DNA of 64,000 nt from Cliona cf. orientalis (lineage: Eukaryota > Porifera > Demospongiae > Clionaida > Clionaidae): the NCBI GenBank assembly GCA_963930775.1, contig OZ005698.1, forward strand, positions 4,346,501 through 4,410,500, given 5' to 3'. Shown piece by piece: positions 10,576 through 21,211 of the stretch. Position 1 is the first letter of the stretch, and every line of letters begins with the position of its first letter. Made by a program: the position numbers and the translations under genes. The notes under the pieces are model-generated. The model searched no databases, had not been told where the DNA came from, and saw only the letters and a list, made by a program, of their open reading frames with translations.

Positions 10576-12868
10576 CAGTGCTACAGAGCAAAAGAGTAGA
10601 TTTTTTTCTGACTTTGCATGCACACTTATTTTGACCTACAATGAATAGAAATAGCACTTTTAGCTGCAGTACTGGTGTGCAAAGCATCAAACATCGCTCT
10701 GTAACAGAAGGTATGACGAACGATGACGTTGGTCTGGTATCACGTGTGCTATACATAGCAATACAAATGATCAAAAATTGCAAGATCGAAGGCTATGGAC
10801 GAGTTGAGGTAAGTTTCTGAAGGTAGAGAATCACTCTGGTATGTCTGCTTCTACACAGTATTACCGTACGTAGCTAACACGAATGACTGTCAGACCGCCT
10901 AGTCAAGCGGTAGCTATCAACCCCACAAAAATATTATGGAGCATTAAAAAGGCTTTTAGGCTGCTTATCGTTAGTATCTTACCTTCCTTCAACGCTTCAG
11001 AAGTGAAGCGCTCCACGTGTCACGTGTTGAACGCTAAGAGCTTGGTTCTCGCTGCCTCTCGTTCTTAGATCGCCAGTGGGCATGGTCAATATAAACGTCA
11101 CTATTGTATATACGTACGTTGGGCATACATCATCAAGGCAGACTTCGACCCGTCTGGAGCAACCGGCGGAAATATTTGCTTCCGGATTGGGCGTTTCCTG
11201 CAACATATTCGCAGTTTCACACATACACTAGGATTGTTAATGCATAAGGATGCATAGAGCACAATCTTGACTCTTAACTAAAGCTTTCATGCAAGATTCT
11301 GTGCCTAACGTAAGTGGACCATATTTTAGGCTATTTTGGTGAATATCTCCGTAAATCTTTGTAGTTAAGACTTCTTATTTGGCACAAAGATGTATCTAGT
11401 TGGTGCCTATCTTCAATTCAAATCATGGTTCTTAACTATGATCCAATCCCGTGAAACTATGGGGGGTGGATAGTGTCAAAAGTACAGTCACTGTTTTGGA
11501 GGAGGGTGACTTCACTGAGGAGGGGGGTGGTTTCAACTGGAGGGGGTGCTTTTCAGTTGGAGGATACCACTGTTTGTGGAGGAGGGGTGCGTTTTGATCT
11601 CGAGGAGGGGGTCTAGCTCATCTGGAGTAGGGGGTCATAGTTCGCTGGAGGAGGGGTGCGTTTTGATCTCGAGGAGGGGGTCTAGCTCATCTGGAGTAGG
11701 GGGTCATACTTCGCTGGAGGAGGGGTGCATTTTGATCGCGAGGAGGGGATCATACTTTCGCTGGACAAGGGGTACATTTTGATCTCGAGGGTCTGCTACC
11801 TCCACTGGAGGAGGGGCATATATTTGGAATGGAGCTAGCAGTTGCCGATAGATGCCGTTTGTGTCAATTATAATTATGTGGGTGTGGCACATTTCACGCA
11901 TGCGCATAAAAAATCTTCGCGTCACATGGCATGGCCTGTGTGCTTTGAATTTGGACGTGGCTATAGATATAGGCTGGGAAGCTAGTGGCGTGATTCTGGA
12001 CTGCTATAGACGTACTACTGGTGTCTCTTGTACAAAGGTGCTACATTTACTCAATGAAGCGCAGATATTTGATAATTTGTTCGTAGCACATACAATTATT
12101 GAACCTTTGTACGACAGGAGACACCACCAGCACATTTATAGTAGTCCAAAACAACTCATTTCCAAGCGACTTGCTTCCCAGCACACGTTCCGCACCATCA
12201 TGGTACCAGCACATAGCGCGAAGACTAAAATAATGTTAACAGATTTGCGCATGCGTAAAAATGTGCCACACTCACAATATTCTGTTCGGTAGTCGGCTCC
12301 TCGATATCAAATGCATCCTCGTCCAACCAGAGTATCACCCCCCTACTTCAGATGAACTAGAGTCCTCCTTGAGATCAAAACACACCCCTCCTTGATCCTC
12401 CAGCAAAAGTGTGTGACCCCCCCCCCCTACTCCAGGTGATGTAGACCCCCTCCTCGAGATCAAATGCACCCCTCCCCAGTGAAGTATGACCCCCTACTCC
12501 GGATGCGCTAGACCCCCTCCTCGAGATCAAAACGCACTCCTCCACAAAAACTGGTATCCTCCAACAGAAAAGTACCCCTTCCAGTTCAAACCACCCCCTC
12601 CTCAGAGAAGTCACCCTCCTCCAAAACACTGACTGTACTTTTGACACTATCCACCCCCCATATGAAACTGTGCCTAACATAAGAATCGGAAATTTTTGGC
12701 CATTCTTGCATGCTGAAGCCATATAGAAGGTGATATCAGCTTTCCACCGCATATGTAGATAGTCCATCCATTGACCTAACTGGGTATCAAATCAAATAAA
12801 GGTACATGGAAGTTTAACCACAAAACACTGCAAAAACCACACGGTGGTAAAAATCTACTTTAGCACTG
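10576..12868. mobile_element. Non-autonomous Tc1/mariner-type element, copy 2, with nested insert
   Basis: Starts CAGTGCTACAGAGCAAAAGA after a TA and ends 'tctactttagcactg' before a TA. Its arms match 7281-8342 in the opposite orientation, for example the 'atttgcttccgg' region near 11175 and the 'cttcagcatgcaagaatggc' region near 12700. Residues 11458-12662 are a later insertion. Minus-strand open frames within it read across the repeat and are not supported as genes. Confidence 0.75.
11458..12662. mobile_element. G-rich palindromic element, family T (TATGGGGGGTGGATAGTG)
   Basis: 1205 bp element with long inverted arms starting TATGGGGGGTGGATAGTGTC and closing in the reverse complement. TGAAAC flanks both sides (11452-11457 and 12663-12668), a 6 bp target duplication. 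The left arm holds a ~68 bp tandem unit (about 11577-11780) built around 'gaggagggg', 'ttttgatctcgagg' and 'tcatctggagtaggggg'. Related pieces lie at about 22912 and 23100-24530. Confidence 0.8.
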
Positions 12869-13764
12869 TACACTAGACCATTGACAAAGAAGTTGAGAGT
12901 TGAATGAGCAAACCATGTAAGATGGCATTGATGAATTACACTGACAGCAATAAAAAAAACAGGATGGTAGGGCCACAAACAAAATTTGTGGGGATAATCA
13001 CATCCACTATACGTACATATATGCATGCATATGCTTGCTTTTTGAGGGGTGCAAAAGCAACCAGTAATAATATGCGACTGAATCAAAACAGACTATCCCT
13101 AACCAGGACAATCCGAGTGTCTCCCACATGCAAGTCAAGAATGCTTAACAAACAAATTGACATTGATTATACATGTAAATAGGTGCATGATAATCAAGAA
13201 AAGCAAGTGTATAGGAGTGTATAGTGAATTTGATTATGACCAGCTTCATGTCTTCCTTTCATTGACCATATGTGACCGTCCACAAGAAAACCATGCATAA
13301 TATGCTGAAAAAACGTTTTGAGTTAAGGCCACCATTACCAACTACAACCTTTGTACTATTGCTCCAGCAAATTTGAAGTCTCTAGCCCGTGTAGTCATGG
13401 AGATATGAGCAAAAATATACCCGGATTGCCCGTACTAAAGTTTTGCAAAAAATTGCAATGAACGTTGCTACATACATTGCTCGCGGAAGTCCGTATACTT
13501 GCTGTTTATGGTAAATACATGGCCCTGCCCACCAAGTCAGTGAGCTAGTTGGCTGCCAAAACACTCGAACGAGAGCAGCAGCCAACGTTTCAATGGAAAA
13601 GAACAAGTAGACAAGCATTTCTATAAAGATCGTTAGTACACAGAGTCGAAGAAAGAAGTGGCTGGAGACGTTTTTGTGTGAGCTGCCATGCTTATCTAAC
13701 CGCAAGGGCTCCGTATCATGGCCGCTCTATGTAGCTACTCGCCTGATTTCTTCGAGCCATACCT
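12869..13764. other. No gene seen
   Basis: Unique-looking sequence. Open frames of 92-107 codons occur on both strands at 12904-13182 and 13382-13705 but show no recognisable domain. An ATG at 13719 opens a 17-codon frame ending at a GTAAGT (see the rejected list). Confidence 0.35.
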
Positions 13765-13825
13765 CAGTAAGTATAGCGTTCTAGAAGCTACGAAGCAGAT
13801 TTTTGTGTAGAGGAATGATTCCTCT
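13765..13825. repeat. Arm of an inverted repeat pair flanking the Rac exon
   Basis: The block 'gttctagaagctacgaagc ... gaggaatgattcctct' is found again inverted at about 15905-15975. The pair brackets the Rac exon and two MITEs. Confidence 0.5.
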
Positions 13826-14030
13826 ATCAGTCTATACTAAAAAATGAAAATCGATAGTTATCACTATAGGCAACTATTTTGGCCTGTATCTCAGATAGAT
13901 ATCCAGCGCATTACGCATAGTTTTCTCGTGGACGGTTCCCCCCCACCCCCCCACCCCCCCAATTTACAATTTCTTACAGGGCTGACCTCCCATAACACAC
14001 AGATGCATGCACAGACAACCGAAATCATAC

Positions 14031-14414
14031 ACCATAGAATCCCGCGATTACGCCCCCCCCCCTTTGTGCATGCTAGGATTGGGCAAAAGTGGGGAGGGGG
14101 CTTATATGCAGGATCCTTGCATTTCCGTGTGACGACCATTAACGACCGTCGAATGCAACGTGGGCGCACGATCTCTATACACTCTCTGGTTTGTTTGGTG
14201 GGCAAAACTCGAGAAAAACAACAAAGTGAGGCATAATGTGACACAAATAGCCAGTTTGCTAGCTGTAGCTACTGTTTTTATTAACTTATGGACTCCATTT
14301 TACAGTGAGGGGGGGGGCTTATACGTGAGACAAAACTACCTATGCAGGAACTTGAGCTAAAAATGCAGGGGGGCTTATGTGCAAGGGGAGGCGTAATCGC
14401 GGGATTCTACGGTA
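14031..14414. mobile_element. MITE with CCCGCGATTACG ends
   Basis: The left end 'ccatagaatcccgcgattac' pairs with the right end 'gtaatcgcgggattctacgg'. The interior carries three 'ggggggcttat' type blocks. It directly abuts the next MITE at 14412, so one probably inserted at the end of the other. Confidence 0.65.
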
Positions 14415-14622
14415 CCGTATAGCAGGAAACTTTCGAGGGAGAATACTTTCACAGATTGGTAGGAAGGGAGCATTTTGCGGAGAAAACTTTCACAGAATGT
14501 TAAACTGATCGCATAATGGGTGTGGCATGCCTAAAATTTCGTGGAGAAAACTTTCATGGGTGGCTGTAAAATCGTGAAATTCGTGAAGATTTTCTCCTTC
14601 GAAAATTTCCCACATGCGGTAA
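14412..14622. mobile_element. MITE, family M (TACCGTATAGCGGGAAACTTT), copy 1
   Basis: Starts TACCGTATAGCAGGAAACTT and closes with an inverted 'aaaatttcccacatgcggta'. Internal motifs 'gagaaaactttc', 'ggtgtggcatgcct' and 'gtgaaattcgtgaa' are shared with copies at 15003-15209, 21378-21592 and 45675-45870. Confidence 0.75.
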
Positions 14623-14966
14623 TATTACAAGCAGAGGGGCTCGCTTTGCTCACTCCCCTGCTGCACCTGATTGTTTAGTTTTGCAATGGTCTAGCTCACG
14701 TGCCAGCCCCTCCTTTTGCATGAGAGGGGCTGACGTGCGAGACTAATAAGGAACCCACAAAAGTAGGGGATAATTAATCCACTTTAGTGCAGTGCTACAC
14801 AATATTGAAGGATGAAGTAGGGATGGGAGGGTGAAAAGTATACAAACAAGATTTGTAGGGATAGTTACTATCGTAATTTTTTTTTTTAACTTTCTGCTTG
14901 AACACATGGCCTGACCTGGCCAAGAAAGTCTTTGGTGTGCTTGCACAGAATGGAGCGAGTGATGTT

Positions 14967-14992
14967 CCCCCCCCCCCCCCCCCCCCCCCCCC
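14967..14992. repeat. Poly-C tract
   Basis: An uninterrupted run of about 26 C followed by an A-run. Such runs are prone to length errors during sequencing. Confidence 0.9.
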
Positions 14993-15002
14993 AAAAAAAA
15001 CT

Positions 15003-15209
15003 CATACCGTGTAGCGGGAAACTTTTGAGGGAGTTCACGAATTTCACGATTTTTCAGCCATCCGCGAAAGTTTTCTCCACGAAATTCTAGGCATGCTGCA
15101 CCCATTATGCGACCAGTTTTAACATTCCGCAAAAGTTTTCTTCGCAAAATGCTCCTTTCCTACTGATCCGCGAAAGTTTTTTCCCTCGAAAATTTCTCGC
15201 TATACGGTA
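15003..15209. mobile_element. MITE, family M, copy 2, within the Rac intron
   Basis: About 207 bp, in the opposite orientation to the copy at 14412-14622: 'accgtgtagcgggaaacttt' at the left and 'tttctcgctatacggta' at the right. It ends only about 33 bp before the splice acceptor of the Rac-like exon, so it contributes sequence to the branch-point region of that intron. Confidence 0.75.
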
Positions 15210-15242
15210 AACACTTGTAATTATGCATTTATTTTTATGCAG

Positions 15243-15729
15243 ATTTGACAACTATTCAGAGAACATGTGTGTCAATGGCAAATTTGTCAGTTTGAATCTT
15301 TGGGATACAGCTGGCCAAGAGGATTATGACCGCTTAAGACCACTCTCCTATCCCCAGACAGATATCTTTCTTGCTTGCTTTTCTATTATTAGTCCAATCT
15401 CCTTTGAGCACATAGAGCACAAGTGGCATCCAGAGATCATTCACCACTGTCCAGGAGTACCAATCCTCCTTGTGGGAAATAAAATTGATTTGAGAGATGA
15501 TGCAGCAACATTGGAAACTCTCAAGAATCAACGGAATTCTCCTGTTACAAAGACACAAGGATTAGAAATGGCCAAAAAGATAGGAGCTGTTAAGTATCTA
15601 GAATGCTCTGCAAAGACACAAAAGGGACTGAAAGAGGTGTTTACCACTGCAGCTGAGGTAATCGTTTGTCCAGAACTCTACAAACCTGCTCCTGAAAAGA
15701 AGAGGAGGAGACTCTGCTCTGTACTATGA
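15243..15729 (+). CDS. Rac-like small GTPase, 3' terminal exon (partial gene)
   Basis: The exon encodes the Rho/Rac GTPase fold from the residue after switch I to the C-terminus, equal to about residues 37-192 of an animal Rac. Visible landmarks are FDNYS at the start, the G3 motif [20 protein letters not shown], a GNKID G4 motif (TKLD in typical Rac), the insert-helix region, ECSAK (G5), a KKRRR polybasic patch and a C-terminal CSVL CAAX box, whose final Leu predicts geranylgeranylation and membrane anchoring. It begins at a canonical acceptor (T-rich tract then ATGCAG at 15237-15242) in phase 2, so the ATG at 15223 is intronic and not a real start. AATAAA follows at 15881. The exon with the P-loop (GDGAVGKT) and switch I was not found upstream in this window. 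Either it lies beyond a long TE-filled intron or this is a truncated duplicate. The reading frame is intact. Confidence 0.85.
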
Positions 15730-15880
15730 TTGCAAGTGTGTGTTGATTCATATATTTTTTTATCATCATTATGCACCACTTACACATTAACAGCTGAGAG
15801 CTAAACCTGTTGCTTGCAGAGGATTTACATTTATTCTGTGTTAGCATCTTCTACAATTAATTTTATTAGTATAAAACTAT

Positions 15881-15886
15881 AATAAA
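15881..15886 (+). promoter_or_regulatory. Polyadenylation signal for the Rac-like gene
   Basis: AATAAA about 155 bp after the stop codon, in an AT-rich 3' region. This is a consistent distance for a short 3' UTR. Confidence 0.5.
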
Positions 15887-15904
15887 ATGATGTATACCGG
15901 TACC

Positions 15905-15975
15905 GAGAAGAAAATCATTCCTCTATGCAAGAAACATCTATGTAGCTTCTAAAATGCTATACTTTAAAACAGACT
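15905..15975. repeat. Second arm of the inverted repeat around the Rac exon
   Basis: Matches 13765-13825 in inverted orientation ('atcattcctct', 'gtagcttctaaaatgctatac'). Confidence 0.5.
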
Positions 15976-16239
15976 TGTTAAATAGAGTGCTCATGATATG
16001 AAGCCCTTGCTGGACCTATTCTTGCATGTCAGCCACTCCCTATAAATTAAAACTGACAATTCCTCCACACCTGAGGATGCAGAAGTCACATGGAGACCTA
16101 CATGCACCTAGGCAAAAATCCAAGATTATACTCCTGTGAACTTGTTGAAGACTTTTAGCCTGGTAGATCTATATGTGAATTGTATTTACTAATAATAAAA
16201 TTAATGATAAAGCACTGCTAAAAGATAAAAATTATTGAT

Positions 16240-16300
16240 TACACAGGTGCCTCCAAGTAGAACCAAAAAATTTGTGAGCAGGTGGAAGGGCACCTAACAT
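16240..16300. mobile_element. Fragment of a family E MITE
   Basis: 'aggtgcctccaagtagaacc' followed by 'gtgagcaggtggaagggcacc' matches the interior of the family E copies at 5250-5813 and 27645-27988. Confidence 0.5.
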
Positions 16301-16420
16301 TTTGACAGAGTCAATCTGCCATATTATAGTCTTGTCCACAGACCCAACCCTTGAGGAGTCAAATGATCTGGTACAGAAAATACTGTAGGCACTATTATGG
16401 ATATATTATAGCAATATTAA

Positions 16421-16507
16421 GACTTATCTATTGTACACAGTATATAGCACTGTAGAAAGCTTAGACTTATCTATTGTACACAGTATATAGCACTATAGAA
16501 AGCTTAA
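16421..16507. repeat. Two-copy 44 bp tandem repeat
   Basis: The block starting 'agacttatctattgtacac' and ending 'gaaagctta' occurs twice back to back, immediately before the TTAA-flanked element. Confidence 0.8.
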
Positions 16508-16796
16508 GGTACCATTAAATTGCGTGGGCGTGAGCGTGAGGATTGGTTAATTCAATTAGCGAATCGTGGGGGGGCGTGGCCGAAGGGGCCATACGAGTGC
16601 TTTTGGTCGAAGGTGGGCGTGTCCAGAATCGGCCAGGGATGATTATGCACGTGTAATTAGCGACCGGCCCCTGAAGAAAACAGTAATTGCCCACATCAAA
16701 GCATTCTTTCTTAACTATTAACCGCAACGACTTAAAATTAAACACTAAGTAGTTATTAAAAACACTAAGTAGTAGTAGAAAAAAAGATACAAAATT

Positions 16797-17440
16797 AATT
16801 CATGGAGGGATTGGGAACACTTGGGAACGTAATTTTTACATGGGCACGCAGAATGGGTCGAAAAACGAGATTTGACATAAGAAAATTTTGATTCACGCCT
16901 TAGAATTAAAGTTACGGTCCTTTAAAGTTCACCCATATGATTGTATAGGGAAGCCATGTCTTTGCAATGTTTTGAGTCCAGGTGTGCGTTATTTAGAAAA
17001 ACGCTAGGCCAGTACATGCATAGGCTACCATGCAGCTGGTATTGTATCCAGAGGCTTGCTGAATGGATGAAGAATCAGCCACAACAGTAGCTCTCCCGTT
17101 TTGGCTGAGAGGTAGGTGGCATAATACAGCTATAGTTTTACATTGTACATGCATGGATGTGTGGGAATTAAAGTACATGGAGTTGAGAAACATAACCGTG
17201 ACTAAAATTGTTTTGTTGTGCTTTTCCCCTAGCCTTGTGCGTGTGCTGTGGTGATCTTGAGTACTAGTAGGAAGTAACGTGTTACAAGGGCCACTAATAC
17301 TGAACCTCAACACTGATCATATATTCTGAGTTTTCTAGACTCTATTACTGAGGAGCATAGACGGCCTTGTTTCCGATTGTATGGGCGTCCAGCTCAACTA
17401 TGTGGTGGTTTCTGGACAATTTTTTTACAGTAATACTCGG
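16797..17440 (+). repeat. Diverged outlying unit of the ~390 bp satellite
   Basis: Contains the unit landmarks 'tttttacatgggcacgcaga', 'cgccttagaattaaagttac' and 'aactatgtggtggtttctgg', but with a different middle. It is separated from the main array by about 450 bp. Confidence 0.65.
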
Positions 17441-17879
17441 GATGACTATAATATTATACTGTAGCGTGTGAATATTATATACATGCATGTTTCTAATTAT
17501 GTGACACTTTTATCCGCTTAGTGTGCATGGTAGCTCCTTAGATGATTTCCAACAAGCTCTAACGGGTGGAAATCATCTAAGGTACTAGGTATTGTTACTA
17601 TGGTATACCAATGCTAAATCGTACAGGTACTGTACACTGATTAAATTATTGTGGGCTAGGGTAGCTGTTTTGGACTATATGTGGATGCTCTACTGAAGAA
17701 TGGTTTTAGTGACATTAGATGTTGTTACCATAGTAATATATACCAAATGTACATAAAGTATTGCAGTGTATGTATCTACATGGTAAACGATCAATATAAA
17801 GTAAGCCTAAGTGCATATTAATTTGTGCGAACCTATACAATGCAGGTACGTACACTTACGTGCCGCAGTTTTTTTTTCT

Positions 17880-19975
17880 GCTTAGTGTGCACAGTAAAAA
17901 GAATTTATATAATTAATTAATGTTTGGGGGGTTTGGGAGCACTTGGGGAGATAATTTTTACATGGGCACGCAGAATGGGTCAAAACTAGAGGTTTGACGG
18001 CGGGGAATTTTGATTCACACCTTAGAATTAAAGTTACGGCCCTTTGAAGATACCCCATATGTTTGTATAGGAAGCCATGCATTTGCAATGTTTTCCGCCC
18101 ACGCACTACGTGAGGGGCGGGGCCACGCGCGCACATCAACGTGACGACCATTACCCACTTTGGTCAAAATTGATGTATAGGCTGCCTGCTTGCATTGTAT
18201 GGCTCTACTATGCATCCAGCTCAACTATGTGGTGGTTTTCGGACAATTTTTTTTTCTGCTTAGTGTTCTGGTCGCCTTGAAAAAAGAATTTATATAATTA
18301 ATTAATGTTTGGGGTAATTGGGAGCACTTGGGGAGATAATTTTTACATGGGCACGCAGAATGGGTCGAAACTAGAGATTTGACGGCGGGGAATTTTGATT
18401 CACACCTTAGAATTAAAGTTACGGCCCTTTGAAGTTATTCCATATGTTTATATAGGAAGCCATGCACTTGCAATGTTTTCCGCCCACACGCTACGTGAGG
18501 GGCGGGGCCACGCGTGCACATAAACTTGACGACCATTACCCACTTTGGTCAAAATTGATGTATAGGCTGCCTGCTTGCATTGTATGGCTCTACTATGCAT
18601 CCAGCTCAACTATGTGGTGGTTTTCGGACAATTTTTTTTCTGCTTAGTGTTCTGGTCGCCTTGAAAAAAACAAAAAAAAGTTTAATAATCTAATTCATGG
18701 GGGATTTGGGAGCACTTGCGAACATAATTTTTACATGGGCACGCAGAATGGGTCAAAGTAACATGTTTGACCGGATGGAATTTTGATTCACACCTTAGAA
18801 TTAAAGTTATGGCTCTTTAAAGTTCCCATATGTTTGTATAGGAAGCCATGCATTTGCAATGTTTGCCCATAAAAATTTTACGGGTGCGCGGGTTACATCG
18901 ACGACCCTTTACCGAACATTGCTTATATTGCTCCTATGGCTCTCCCCTTGCATTACAAGGTTCTACTAAGAGTTTTCTTGTATTTTATGGCTCTCCATGC
19001 ATTCCACCTGTACTTCGTGTGGTGTTTTCTGGACAATTGTTTTTTATGCTTAGTGTATCGGCTCGCTTGAAAAAAAAAAGATTAAATAATCTAATATGGG
19101 GGGCTTGGGAGTACTTGGGGACGTAATTTTTACATGGGCACGCAGAATGGATCGAAACTAGAGATTTGACCTGAAAGAATTTTGATTCACACCTTTGAAT
19201 TGAAGTTATGGCCCTTTAAAGTTTTCCCATGTTTGTACAGGGAAGCCATGCGTTTGCAATGTTTTCCGCCCACGCGCTACGTGAAAAATGGGGAATCCAC
19301 GTTAGGCACGCGCACACAAACGTGACGACCTTTACCTAATTTGATCAAAATTGGAGTATAGGGTGCCTGCTTGCATTGTATAGGCACGCGCACACAAACG
19401 ACCTTTAACTACTTTGGTCAAAGTTGGAGTATAGGGTGCCTGCTTGCATTGTATGGCTCTACTAAGCATCCAGCTCAACTATGTGGTGGTTTTGGACAAT
19501 TTTTTTTCTGCTTAGTGTTATGGTCTCGTTGAAAAAAAGAAAAGATTTAAATAATTAAATATTTAAATAAATAATAATTAAATAATCTAATTCATGGGGA
19601 GTTTGGGAGTACTTGGGGACATAATTTTTACATAGGCACGCAGAATGGGTTGAAACTAGAGATTTGACCTGAAAGAATTTTGATTCACGCCTTTGAATTG
19701 AAGTTACAGCCCTTTAAAGTTTTCCCATGTTTGTGTAGGGAAGCCATGCGTTTGCAATGTTTTCCGCCCACGTGCTACGTGAAAAACGGGGAATACCAGT
19801 TAGGCACGCGCACACAAACGTGACGACCTTTACCTACTTTGGTCAAAATTGGAGTATAGGGTGCCTGCTTGTATTGTATGGCTCTACTAAGCATCCAGTT
19901 CAACTATGTGGTGGTTTTAGACAATTTTTTTTATCTGCTTAGTGTTCTGGTCGCCTTGAAAAAAAAAAGCTTATT
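17880..19975 (+). repeat. ~390 bp tandem array, about five units
   Basis: The landmark 'ttacatgggcacgcagaatg' recurs at steps of about 383, 385, 403 and 497 bp. Each unit also has 'gaattttgattcac', a 'cgtgacgacc' block, 'ggctctactatgcatccagc' and a 'ttctgcttagtgttctggtc' end followed by an A-run. The longest unit contains a partial internal duplication of the 'aggcacgcgcacacaaacg' segment (about 19300-19440). Open frames repeat with the units and are not genes. Confidence 0.85.
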
Positions 19976-20713
19976 TGGCCTAATTAAGCATGTGGGCGTG
20001 TTCCTGGCACTGTGTGGAGTGTGTGCGTGTGCATTAATGCAGGTTTTATAGCTTTCGATTGGGTGTGGCTTCACGGGCCAGTGCTTGGATATCGGCGCCT
20101 TGGACTTGGCCTCGGCGATAGGTGGGCGTGTCCCGGAAGTGGACGTGACCTTTGAACCCCGTGAGGAGGCTTTAGGGGCGTGGCAGGAGGTCAAAGGTGA
20201 GGCCATGTCCATTAATGAGGCACTGTACACCGGTGTGATCGAGGGGACCGTACAGCTGGACGGAAGCCGATGATGGTTTGAAGCTGATGTGGTTGCGATG
20301 GCGTGTTGTTACCCCGCCCACACAGGAAATGAGGTGAGCTCTTGTGTGGGCGGTGTGGCAGAAAGGCCTTGAAGTGTTCGTGTGTATTTTGGCCTTGAGG
20401 AAGCTGTGTTTTAATTGGGATTGATTGTGGGCTTCCGGTGGACACCCGGTGGCCAGTCGGCACTTGATTGAGAATGGTGGTCCTTGAGGCATGGGGTGGT
20501 GCTGTTTTGGGCGTGGCCTGGCCCCTCCCTTCGGGCTCGGCTTCCGGTCCATTGAGGATATTAAATGAACACTTCCGGCTCTAGCAGCCACACCCCTGAG
20601 ACCTGGACAATTAAAAGGGCGTGGTCACACAACACGTACCTCACTAATGACTTTGATGTGGTTTATGTGTCATATTCCCCACCTCACGCCCACGCAATTT
20701 AATGGTACCTTAA

Positions 20714-21070
20714 AAGTACCGAGTTGACATGGTAGTGAGTGAGGTATCGCATCCAGGGTATGGAGAATTTATATGGCAAAACGGGCATTTGGATTAGTTT
20801 TATAGAATGAAAACTTGACCATGCCCTCATAGCTGCAGAGTGGAAATGGTGTATGTGGTAAAGATCGTCAATATAGTGGGTTCACTGTACAGCACAATGC
20901 CGGCGCCTCGGTGGTGAAAAGTTTCAAAGCTAAGAACTCAACAGCGCAGTACAGTTAGATTGGTCCGGCGGTACGCTGCTCATAGTGCGTGCTATATATA
21001 GCGCAGAGCTCTATTATATATCCACAGGATTATGTCAGTGTAGAGAATGCGTGAAGTTCGGCCGTCGCGT
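20714..21070. other. No gene seen
   Basis: Sequence between the TTAA element and the minisatellite-bearing repeat. No coding or structural feature recognised. Confidence 0.3.
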
Positions 21071-21211
21071 CGCTGCTCGTCAAAGAAGGCAACACTCTGC
21101 TTGTAAGGTATTCGCTGGATACACGCGCAAGATACTTTACATAATATTTCACTAAATTTCACATATTATGGTGCTCAATATAGGGCATACCCACATTTAT
21201 CTACACAAACC

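Larger units (their letters stand above)
16508..20709. mobile_element. 4.2 kb TTAA-flanked inverted-repeat element with internal satellite
   Basis: Perfect 27 bp inverted ends starting GGTACCATTAAATTGCGTGG are flanked by TTAA on both sides (16504-16507 and 20710-20713). TTAA duplication is typical of piggyBac and some Kolobok elements; the GGTACC ends do not match the classical piggyBac CCY start, so the superfamily is open. No transposase frame was recognised. The interior is mostly a ~390 bp tandem array (17880-19975) plus a 'gggcgtg'-rich right part (20000-20640). An open frame of 62 codons at 20085-20273 looks protein-like but matches nothing I know. Confidence 0.75.

Noticed and set aside
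13719..13780. Short exon-like frame starting ATGGCCGCT and ending at a GTAAGT, upstream of the Rac exon
   Set aside because: The 17 codons carry no P-loop or other Rac feature, the end overlaps an inverted-repeat arm also found at 15905-15975, and phase 2 joining to 15243 is not supported.
15223..15242. ATG at 15223 as the start of the Rac-like protein
   Set aside because: The bases 15223-15242 are the pyrimidine tract and acceptor of an intron, and a Rac protein must begin some 36 residues earlier.
17880..19975. Repeated 60-67 codon open frames as a tandem gene family
   Set aside because: They occur once per satellite unit, end at different places, and have no domain; they are satellite by-products.
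18080..20000. CRISPR array
   Set aside because: Repeat spacing is ~390 bp with similar sequence throughout; there are no short repeats with unique spacers, and the context is eukaryotic.
20085..20591. Open frames of 62 (plus) and 139 (minus) codons at the right end of the TTAA element
   Set aside because: No recognisable domain; the minus frame is low-complexity His/Pro-rich text from a GC-rich repeat. Kept only as part of the mobile element.
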